Shown here in pieces: positions 1 to 5,678 of a DNA stretch of 7,270 nucleotides (its first letter is position 1; every line of letters starts with the position of its first letter). Position numbers and translations under genes: made by a program. The stretch is from an uncultured Ruminococcus sp. (GTDB taxonomy: Bacteria; Bacillota; Clostridia; Oscillospirales; Ruminococcaceae). The stretch covers positions 1-7,270 of the forward strand of contig CAMHUJ010000082.1 in the NCBI GenBank assembly GCA_946188175.1. Direction: 5' to 3'. Under the pieces are notes generated by a model that did no database searches, was not told the origin of the DNA, and saw nothing but the letters and a program-made list of their open reading frames with translations.

Positions 1-643
1 TGGTCTCGAAGTCACGCATCTCACCGACAAGGATGACGTCCGGGTCTTCACGAAGGGCAGCTCTCAGTGCCATTGCGAAGCTCGGCACATCAGAGCCGAC
101 CTCACGCTGGTTGACCATGCAGCGCTTATGCTCGTGAACATACTCGATCGGGTCTTCGATGGTGATGACGTGTGCGCTCTTGTTGCAGTTGACATAGTCG
201 ATCATACCTGCCAGCGTGGTGGACTTACCGGAACCTGTCGGGCCGGTGATGAGCACGAGGCCGCGCGGACGCATTGCAAATTCAGACATGATCGGCGGCA
301 TGAACAGGTCGTCCAGCGTCGGGATGTCGTTGCGGAGCAGACGGATTGCGACTGCGAGGTGATCACGCTGATAGAAGATGTTGCAGCGGTGACGGTAGCC
401 TGCGCGCGTGACATAGGAAAAGTCAACGTCGATGCGCTGGGTTACCTTCTTACGCTGCTGCTCGTTGGTCATCTGCTCAACGATTTCAGCGATCATTTCA
501 TCAGTCATTTCCGGATAGCTGCTCATTTTGCGGAGCTGACCGTGCAGACGGACAACCGGATTGATACCGACTGTAAAATGAAGGTCAGAACAGCCGAGCG
601 CACGGACATCGTCCAGAATCTTATTCACAGAAATAATGGGCAT
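1..643 (-). CDS. pilT: PilT, type IV pilus retraction ATPase (3' end cut off by window)
   Basis: Hexameric cytoplasmic ATPase that disassembles the pilus and drives retraction. I translated the first 214 residues by hand; the frame stays open to the left edge. Visible: a PilT-like N terminus with GCSDLHFTVG near residues 17-26, Walker A GPTGSGKS at 134-141, the Asp box TIEDPIEYVH at 161-170, and Walker B with LREDPDVILVGEMRD at about 197-211. The start is the ATG at 643 (reverse-strand cat at 641-643), with GGAGG at 651-655 seven nt upstream. Family members are about 350 residues, so roughly 135 residues, including the His box and C-terminal domain, lie outside. It lies 30 nt downstream of pilB, so the two form an operon. 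It lacks the long N-terminal domain of PilB/GspE, and EDPIEYVH is typical of PilT, so PilT is preferred over a second PilB. Retraction activity itself is inferred from the family. Confidence 0.95.
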   Translation of the reverse strand, partial: MPIISVNKILDDVRALGCSDLHFTVGINPVVRLHGQLRKMSSYPEMTDEMIAEIVEQMTNEQQRKKVTQRIDVDFSYVTRAGYRHRCNIFYQRDHLAVAIRLLRNDIPTLDDLFMPPIMSEFAMRPRGLVLITGPTGSGKSTTLAGMIDYVNCNKSAHVITIEDPIEYVHEHKRCMVNQREVGSDVPSFAMALRAALREDPDVILVGEMRDFET

Positions 644-673
644 GGTAATTCCTCCGTTTCGTTCTCTTTACTA

Positions 674-2335
674 TTAGACCGTGTATGTAACACGAATCAG
701 CTCATCCATCGTGGTGACGCCCTGCTGAACGAGGTCAGCAACGTTATCACGCAGGAGCTTTGTGCCGTTTGCACGGGCAGTTCTCTCGAGCTCATCGGAG
801 CTTGCACCGTTTGCGATCATCGTGGAGATATCGCCGGAGCAGTGGATGATCTCGTGAATTGCAGTACGTCCGCGATAACCGCCGCCGCACTCATTGCAGC
901 CGACAGCATCGTAGATCGGCACGGAATGATCGAGGTGCATGAGCTCGTTCTCTTCCGGCGTGGACATTCTCTGCTTTCTGCACTTCGGGCAGAGAACCTT
1001 AACCAGACGCTGTGCCACAACACCGATCAGCGAAGATGCGACCATGTAGGACGGAATACCCATATCGACCAGACGGACGATTGTGGATGCTGCGTCGTTG
1101 GTATGGAGCGTAGAAAGAACCAGGTGACCCGTGATAGCGGCGCGGATACCGATTTCAGCGGTCTCGCCGTCACGCATCTCACCGATCATGATGATATCCG
1201 GGTCCTGACGGAGAATCGAACGAAGCGCCGCCGGGAAGGTCATACCGGACTTGACATTGATCTGGCACTGGTTGATGCCTTCGATCTGCTTTTCAACCGG
1301 GTCCTCAACCGTAACAACGTTAACTTCCGGTCTTGCGATTGCACCGAGCGCTGCATACAGCGTGGTGGACTTACCGGAACCGGTCGGACCTGTAACGAGG
1401 ATAACGCCGTGCGGGCACTTGATCATGCTCTCGAACAGGCGGAAGTTGTAATCCGACATACCGAGCTCATGCAGGCCGCGCGTCTTGATCGCGCCGGTGG
1501 ACAGGATTCGGATAACGATCTTTTCGCCGTGCACCATCGGCAGGGACGAAACACGGACGTCAAGCGGAATGCCGTCAACGGTCTGCGAGAAACGGCCGTC
1601 CTGCGGAATACGCTTTTCAGCGATGTTCATGCCGGAGATCAGCTTCAGACGGGTAGAGAGCTGGTTCTGGACGTTGGAAGAAACATTCATCAGTGTTACG
1701 AGGTCGCCGTTGACACGAACACGAATCTGCGTATACTTCTCAAACGGCTCGAGGTGAATATCCGTTGCTTCCATACGGAAAGCATTTTCGACGATCTGTG
1801 TTGCGAGCTTAACGATCGGGGCGCTCTCAACACGGTCTCTGGATTCTTCATCATCCATCATCTCGCCCTGAGACGAATCAATACCGAGGTCACCGAGATC
1901 GGTCATCTGGTAGGCCTTACCGATTGCCTTCTTGATTGCAGCACGGGTTGCAAGAACCGGAATGCAGTCGTAACCGGTCTTGACCTTGATATCTTCAAGA
2001 ATATTGAAGTTTACAGGATCATCCGTAGCAACAGTCAAACGGCGGCCGGTCTTGTTGATCGCCAGAACGCAGTTGCGCTCTGCAAGGTCCTGCGGGACCA
2101 TACGTGCGATCTCACCGTCAACCTCGACGTTGTTCAGGTCAACAAACGGTGTTTGCAGCTTGACTGACAAAGCCTGCGCAAATTTGATGTCGGACATAAA
2201 TCCCATCTCGACAATGACTTCACCAAATTTCTTCGAGTCCGTCGATTCGCGCTGTCTCTGCAGTACCTGCTGCAGCTGCTCAGGGGTGATGTGACCTTCC
2301 TCGACGAGGTAGTCACCGATGCGGATGTTTCTCAT
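674..2335 (-). CDS. pilB: PilB/GspE-family type IV pilus assembly ATPase with MshEN-type N-terminal domain
   Basis: Cytoplasmic hexameric ATPase that powers pilin polymerisation at the inner platform. The chosen start (ATG 2333-2335, MRNIRIGDYL) gives 553 residues, normal for PilB. GGAGG at 2343-2347 sits seven nt upstream. In order: an MshEN-like N-terminal domain with two related motifs (RIGDYLVEEGHI from residue 5, KFGEVIVEMGFM from residue 36); the N2 region with TDIHLEPFEKYTQIRVRVNG at 191-210; Walker A GPTGSGKS at 316-323; Asp box VTVEDPVEK at 341-349; Walker B IIMIGEMRD at 381-389; His box TGHLVLSTLHTND at 402-414; and a zinc-binding tetracysteine set, CPKC at 449-452 and CNEC at 480-483. 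All catalytic elements look intact. MshEN motifs bind cyclic di-GMP in characterised proteins; binding here is inferred. The gene is divergent from pilD and followed after 30 nt by pilT. GspE of a type II secretion system is the alternative, made less likely by the adjacent pilT. Confidence 0.96.
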   Translation of the reverse strand: MRNIRIGDYLVEEGHITPEQLQQVLQRQRESTDSKKFGEVIVEMGFMSDIKFAQALSVKLQTPFVDLNNVEVDGEIARMVPQDLAERNCVLAINKTGRRLTVATDDPVNFNILEDIKVKTGYDCIPVLATRAAIKKAIGKAYQMTDLGDLGIDSSQGEMMDDEESRDRVESAPIVKLATQIVENAFRMEATDIHLEPFEKYTQIRVRVNGDLVTLMNVSSNVQNQLSTRLKLISGMNIAEKRIPQDGRFSQTVDGIPLDVRVSSLPMVHGEKIVIRILSTGAIKTRGLHELGMSDYNFRLFESMIKCPHGVILVTGPTGSGKSTTLYAALGAIARPEVNVVTVEDPVEKQIEGINQCQINVKSGMTFPAALRSILRQDPDIIMIGEMRDGETAEIGIRAAITGHLVLSTLHTNDAASTIVRLVDMGIPSYMVASSLIGVVAQRLVKVLCPKCRKQRMSTPEENELMHLDHSVPIYDAVGCNECGGGYRGRTAIHEIIHCSGDISTMIANGASSDELERTARANGTKLLRDNVADLVQQGVTTMDELIRVTYTV

Positions 2336-2342
2336 AATCCAA

Positions 2343-2347
2343 CCTCC
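2343..2347 (-). promoter_or_regulatory. Ribosome binding site of pilB that fixes its start
   Basis: GGAGG on the minus strand, seven nt before the ATG at 2335. The frame stays open 34 codons further, to an ATG at 2437, but that start would lie inside the pilD coding region and has no comparable site. The GGAGG and the family-typical N terminus together decide for 2335. Confidence 0.85.
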
Positions 2348-2356
2348 AAAAAACTC

Positions 2357-2385
2357 TTGAAAAATATGCCAATCTGTGGTAGAAT
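2357..2385 (+). promoter_or_regulatory. Sigma-A type promoter for pilD with extended -10
   Basis: The -35 box TTGAAA at 2357-2362 and the -10 box TAGAAT at 2380-2385 are separated by exactly 17 nt. A TGG triplet at 2377-2379 directly precedes the -10 box, making an extended -10 (TGN). Each hexamer matches five of six consensus positions. Transcription would begin near 2392 and give a leader of roughly 28 nt before the pilD ATG at 2421. No equally good promoter was found on the opposite strand for pilB within 2336-2420. Confidence 0.75.
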
Positions 2386-2408
2386 AGAATAACAGTACAA
2401 ACCATAAA

Positions 2409-2413
2409 GGAGG
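2409..2413 (+). promoter_or_regulatory. Ribosome binding site of pilD
   Basis: GGAGG within AAAGGAGG, seven nt before the ATG at 2421. This supports 2421 as the start even though the first ~28 residues precede the usual first membrane segment of the family. Confidence 0.8.
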
Positions 2414-2420
2414 TACCGTT

Positions 2421-3323
2421 ATGTACCAAAAAAACATGCTTGCTGCACTGGCAGCACAAACCGGATGGCGGGAATGGCAGTCATTTGAAAACGACCTGTT
2501 TCAGTTTCTGCTCATGGCAATTCCCGTCGTCTTTATCTACGGCATCTGCATCGGCAGCTTCCTGAATGTTGTCATCATTCGGGTGCCGCGCGGCGAATCC
2601 CTGATCAAGCGCTCCTCACACTGCATGACCTGCGGCGCAAAGATTCGTATCATTGACCTGATACCGGTGTTCAGCTGGATTTTCCTCAAAGGAAAATGTC
2701 ACAGCTGCGGCGAAAAGATTTCGGTCCGGTATCCGATTGTCGAAGCGCTCAACGGCATTCTGTATGTTGCAGATCTGCTGATTTTCGGCGTGAATGTCAA
2801 CTGTCTGCTGATGATGATCTTCACATCTCTGCTGATCTGCATCGCATTCATTGACTGGGACACAATGGATATGTACATTCCGATGCTGCTTATGGTCGCA
2901 GCGCTTGCAATCCCCTCTTATTTCGTAACATATATCACACTCAAAGAGAGAATCATCGGAATCTTTATTATCAGTGTGCCGTTCCTGCTGATCGGTGAAA
3001 TCAGCGGAGCTTACATCAAGAAGAAAACCGGTGAAAAGGTACGCGGCATCGAGCTCGGTGATACGATCCTCATGGCTTGCGCGGGCGTACTGCTTGGCTG
3101 GAAGGCCATGATTCCTTCCGCGTTCATCGGCATTATTCTTGCTGCAATCTTCGGACTTGTGATCAAGAAAGTGACAGGCAATTCCAAATTCGCATTCGGA
3201 CCTTACCTTTGCATGGGTCTGCTGCTCGGCGCAATGTTCGGCGAAGAGATCACCGACTGGTACATCAAGATGCTTCCGCAGCAGGAGCATGTTCAGTATT
3301 ACAGCGCATTGCTGATGCACTGA
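2421..3323 (+). CDS. pilD: PilD-type prepilin peptidase / N-methyltransferase (peptidase family A24)
   Basis: Polytopic membrane aspartyl protease that cleaves prepilin leaders after glycine and usually methylates the new N-terminal residue. The protein has 300 residues, a bifunctional-enzyme length. Visible: a first membrane segment with GSFLNVVIIRVPRGES at 45-60; the cytoplasmic zinc-binding pairs CMTC (68-71) and CHSC (93-96), followed by SVRYPIVEALNG; a first catalytic Asp in FIDWDTMDMYIP (D145); a second in GIELGD (D214), followed by CAGVLLGW; and the late motif FAFGPYLCMGLLLG at 257-270. Several further hydrophobic helices lie between. Deviations from the common form are ELGD with Ile instead of Lys two positions after the Asp, and Met instead of Asp or Asn after IP. 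A soluble N-terminal extension of about 28 residues precedes the first helix. It is monocistronic, with its own promoter and terminator, and lies opposite to pilB and to the pilin operon. Its substrates are presumably the two prepilins encoded at 3396-5663. Confidence 0.95.
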   Translation: MYQKNMLAALAAQTGWREWQSFENDLFQFLLMAIPVVFIYGICIGSFLNVVIIRVPRGESLIKRSSHCMTCGAKIRIIDLIPVFSWIFLKGKCHSCGEKISVRYPIVEALNGILYVADLLIFGVNVNCLLMMIFTSLLICIAFIDWDTMDMYIPMLLMVAALAIPSYFVTYITLKERIIGIFIISVPFLLIGEISGAYIKKKTGEKVRGIELGDTILMACAGVLLGWKAMIPSAFIGIILAAIFGLVIKKVTGNSKFAFGPYLCMGLLLGAMFGEEITDWYIKMLPQQEHVQYYSALLMH

Positions 3324-3339
3324 AAATTTGCAGTATAGG

Positions 3340-3369
3340 GGCAGCCGGCGGCAACACCGGCTGCCTTTT
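3340..3369 (+). terminator. Rho-independent terminator after pilD
   Basis: A perfect 9-bp GC-rich stem, GGCAGCCGG (3340-3348) with CCGGCTGCC (3357-3365), has an 8-nt loop and is followed by TTTT (3366-3369) then CTAT. It begins 16 nt after the pilD stop. On the minus strand the same stem is not followed directly by a U-tract, so it probably stops pilD transcripts much better than transcripts of the convergent pilin operon. Confidence 0.85.
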
Positions 3370-3395
3370 CTATACATCATTGATTTTAATTCAAA

Positions 3396-4532
3396 TCAGG
3401 ATGTTGCACTCATGAGATTTCTCTGAGAAAGCAGCATGCCTTCATCGTAGTCTGCACGGTCAGCAACATCGTGGATCTCCTCCGGCAGTGTGAAGATGAA
3501 ATAGAATCCGTCAAAGCCGGTGCCGTCCTCGAAGTTTCTGTAGCGCGGAACTGCGCGGTCTGCTCTGTAGTCATGTTCAGCGCGCTCATCATCGCCGCTG
3601 TTGCCAAGAATAGTCACATAATCCAGCGCAGCGGTTCTGTAACCGTCAGAAGCATTCATGACGTTCTTCATCGAGAAAGATGCCACATTCGCGGTCGTCG
3701 GAGTCTGTCTCACAAGACCTGAACCGGATCTGCGGATTTCGCGGCAAGCAATCTGAATGTTGAAGTCACGCGGATTAAAGAACGAATTTGAAGTATCGGC
3801 AAACAGTCTCGAGCTGATTACGCTGCCATTCGTATCAGTCTCCGTGATAACCATCGGTGCGGTCGTTGTTTCACCGGCAGCGGTTGTCACGAGCGGATCG
3901 GTATTCGCGCTGACGATTGTACTCGAAACCGCATCCAGCGAAAATCTGTAGTCAAAATTGCCGTAGAGCTTCTGATTGACGCACCACATAATCGGCGTCC
4001 GCATATTTGCAGCCAGAGAATCAGCATCCGTCGCAACATTGGTACCGCCATAGTTATCAAACGGGAACTGAATCAGAACCAGCTTGCCCTGATTCACCTG
4101 CTTGCTCGTGTAATCGCTCAGCTTATTAAGACCTGCGAGCGCAGTATCGTCAACAATCTCCGTATTATCAAATACCAGAACATTGATCGTACCGCCGGTG
4201 TCAATGAATCTGCGATTCTCAAAGAACTCCCTGTAGAAGCTCTTGACCTTATCAATCAGATCATTCGAAACAGTAATCGACTGATAAGTCGTGTCATTAT
4301 ACGTATACGGAGTAAATCCGTTATAAGCACGAACACGGTCGGCATACTTCAGATTACCTTCAATACAGCGGCGCATATTATCCATACAAGCGGTCGTGTT
4401 TTCAAAGTTTGAACTTCTGACGAAGAACTTTGAAACCGGTTGCAGCAACTGAACCGCACTGTACATGATAATTGAGAATATTGCCATAACAATTATAAGC
4501 TCAAGCAGCGTAAAGCCTTTCAGCTTTTTCAT
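3396..4532 (-). CDS. Large type IV prepilin-like protein (PilW/PulJ-like minor pilin candidate)
   Basis: Predicted minor pilin, exported through a type IV prepilin leader and anchored by its N-terminal helix. From the chosen start (ATG 4530-4532) it is 378 residues. The leader MKKLKG is followed by FTLLELIIVMAIFSIIMYSA, with cleavage predicted between G6 and F7 and the conserved Glu at mature position 5 (E11). The rest is a long soluble domain with no family I recognise: Thr/Asn/Asp-rich around the middle, four or so cysteines, and an acidic, aromatic C-terminal part (DGFYFIFTLPEEIHDV). The size is far above major pilins (about 150-200), which fits a minor or tip pilin of the PulJ/PilW kind. 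AAAGGAG at 4544-4550 lies 11 nt upstream of the start, a long spacing. An in-frame ATG at 4553 would add seven residues but has a poorer ribosome site. It is last of three visible genes in the operon, 78 nt after the preceding one. The pilin signal is certain; the family placement is tentative. Confidence 0.88.
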   Translation of the reverse strand: MKKLKGFTLLELIIVMAIFSIIMYSAVQLLQPVSKFFVRSSNFENTTACMDNMRRCIEGNLKYADRVRAYNGFTPYTYNDTTYQSITVSNDLIDKVKSFYREFFENRRFIDTGGTINVLVFDNTEIVDDTALAGLNKLSDYTSKQVNQGKLVLIQFPFDNYGGTNVATDADSLAANMRTPIMWCVNQKLYGNFDYRFSLDAVSSTIVSANTDPLVTTAAGETTTAPMVITETDTNGSVISSRLFADTSNSFFNPRDFNIQIACREIRRSGSGLVRQTPTTANVASFSMKNVMNASDGYRTAALDYVTILGNSGDDERAEHDYRADRAVPRYRNFEDGTGFDGFYFIFTLPEEIHDVADRADYDEGMLLSQRNLMSATS

Positions 4533-4543
4533 TATGCAATTCA

Positions 4544-4550
4544 CTCCTTT
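4544..4550 (-). promoter_or_regulatory. Ribosome binding site of the downstream prepilin gene, long spacing
   Basis: AAAGGAG on the minus strand, 11 nt before the ATG at 4532; the other genes here have 5-7 nt. The spacing rules out the in-frame ATG at 4553, which this site overlaps from downstream, and leaves 4532 as the start that gives a clean prepilin leader. Confidence 0.65.
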
Positions 4551-4564
4551 CATCAATTCCGTTC

Positions 4565-4592
4565 CGCCGTGCGCATATTTCAGCGCACAGCG
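4565..4592 (-). other. Intercistronic stem-loop between the two prepilin genes
   Basis: GTGCGC (4569-4574) pairs with GCGCAC (4583-4588) around an 8-nt loop, and the stem extends by CGC/GCG (4565-4567 with 4590-4592) after one mismatch. That gives nine base pairs in the 78-nt gap. No U-tract follows on either strand, so it is not a standard terminator. It could affect mRNA processing, stability or access to the downstream ribosome site. Chance is possible. Confidence 0.35.
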
Positions 4593-4610
4593 AAACAAAT
4601 GGGTTCAGTC

Positions 4611-5663
4611 TTAATTGTGACCGGCAGAAACGCCTGCCTGGAGGTAGCCTGCCTCGTTTGCAGCAACCGTCGGATTCCATGTGTACTCGACGCCGTCGAA
4701 GTAAGACATTGTACCGGTATTCGGGTTCGGTGCCGAAAGCACGAAATCCAGCGTGAGGCATGCCTCAGACGGGAAGTGGTTGCTGTCGAGCGTGTCAAGA
4801 ACTGCCTTGTCAGCAGGGACAGCAGGATTCAGCGCATCATATGCTTTTTTAATCAGCCTAGCATCCTCATCTTTATACCAGTTATATCCAGTACCGCCTT
4901 TATCCTTGACAGTGCGGAAGATCTTAACAATGATCTGACCTCTGACGCCCAGATCATGATTCGTCCGATTGACAAGTGCAGCACCGCCCTGTGTTGCAGG
5001 AATTGCAAGGTGCAGCAGACGGTTTCCGCTAACGACAGATTCCAATCCGATATAATTGACAGCAGTACCGTCACTGGCAGGCGCAGTATGCTTGGATTGA
5101 TCCGTCAAAACCTGCGTTGTATACAGTGCACCGGTCTCTTCGTTGTTAGCATAGATACCGTCACCGCGCGGTGCACCTGTCGCATCAACAATAATCTTCG
5201 TGATCGGATTCGATGAATCCACACCGCCGTCAATCGTGAGATCAAGATAGAAGAACTCACTCGGAACCGGCGCACCGGCAGGTGTTTTTGTGAACACCAT
5301 GAAACGGTAGTTGGTGTTTTCATTGATGATCAGGTTGTTTTCCGCTCTTGTCATGTTTTGCGTGTCTGTCATATATTCGCTGCCGTTCGCAGTCAGAGTG
5401 AACGCATGTGCAGCACCAGGTGGGCTGGACAGCGTAATAGACACAGCAGTTGAATCAAACGCTCTTGAACCGTCACTCAGAAGCAGGTTATCAGCGAACT
5501 TTGCCTCATAGCTCAGTCTTCTGTTCAGCTGATTCGTAGCCTTCATCGTCGCATTTACCAGAGACATAACCTCAGTCAGAAGGAGACCGATGACTGCATA
5601 GACAGCGATTGAGATGACAACTTCGATCAGCGTCATGCCTTTCAGCTTTCGTTTGCGATTCAT
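4611..5663 (-). CDS. Large type IV prepilin-like protein (minor pilin candidate)
   Basis: Predicted minor pilin of 350 residues. The leader MNRKRKLKG is strongly basic and is followed by MTLIEVVISIAVYAVIGLLL, with cleavage expected between G9 and M10 and Glu at mature position 5 (E14). The mature protein would begin with Met instead of the commoner Phe, a known variation. After the N-terminal helix come an amphipathic stretch (MKATNQLNRRLSYEAKFADN) and a long soluble domain with no recognised family. The C-terminal part (FDGVEYTWNP, then YLQAGVSAGHN) looks exported. The start ATG (5661-5663) has AAAGGAGG with its GGAGG at 5669-5673, five nt upstream; this site lies in the 15-nt gap to the stop of the preceding gene, so translation is probably coupled. 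With the next gene it forms a pair of oversized minor pilins. PilW/PulJ-like or PilV/PulI-like roles are possible; the sequence alone does not decide. Confidence 0.88.
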   Translation of the reverse strand: MNRKRKLKGMTLIEVVISIAVYAVIGLLLTEVMSLVNATMKATNQLNRRLSYEAKFADNLLLSDGSRAFDSTAVSITLSSPPGAAHAFTLTANGSEYMTDTQNMTRAENNLIINENTNYRFMVFTKTPAGAPVPSEFFYLDLTIDGGVDSSNPITKIIVDATGAPRGDGIYANNEETGALYTTQVLTDQSKHTAPASDGTAVNYIGLESVVSGNRLLHLAIPATQGGAALVNRTNHDLGVRGQIIVKIFRTVKDKGGTGYNWYKDEDARLIKKAYDALNPAVPADKAVLDTLDSNHFPSEACLTLDFVLSAPNPNTGTMSYFDGVEYTWNPTVAANEAGYLQAGVSAGHN

Positions 5664-5678
5664 AGTGTCCTCCTTTCT

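Noticed and set aside
128..2167. A 679-codon open frame on the plus strand, antisense to pilT and pilB.
   Set aside because: It runs across the pilB-pilT gap and opposite two genes with every conserved motif in place. Its translation is Arg, Asp, His and Cys-rich with no membrane, fold or family signal, as expected for a shadow frame produced by codon bias; it has no good ribosome site.
2336..2437. A 34-residue hydrophobic N-terminal extension of PilB from an ATG at 2437.
   Set aside because: It would overlap the pilD start and its promoter, lacks a ribosome site, and would put a membrane-like segment ahead of a cytoplasmic ATPase domain that begins normally at 2335.
2616..3380. A 254-codon open frame on the minus strand, antisense to pilD.
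   Set aside because: It starts inside the terminator hairpin region and its translation is Cys/His/Asp-rich without structure; pilD on the other strand has complete family motifs, a promoter and a ribosome site.
3381..3398. AT-rich inverted repeat TGATTT/AAATCA overlapping the stop of the downstream prepilin gene.
   Set aside because: Only six weak A/T-dominated pairs and no following U-tract; too slight to call a terminator or operator.
4533..4598. A longer start for the downstream prepilin at 4598 or 4553.
   Set aside because: The longer forms bury the clean MKKLKG leader behind 7-22 extra residues and run across the stem-loop or the AAAGGAG site that serves the 4532 start.
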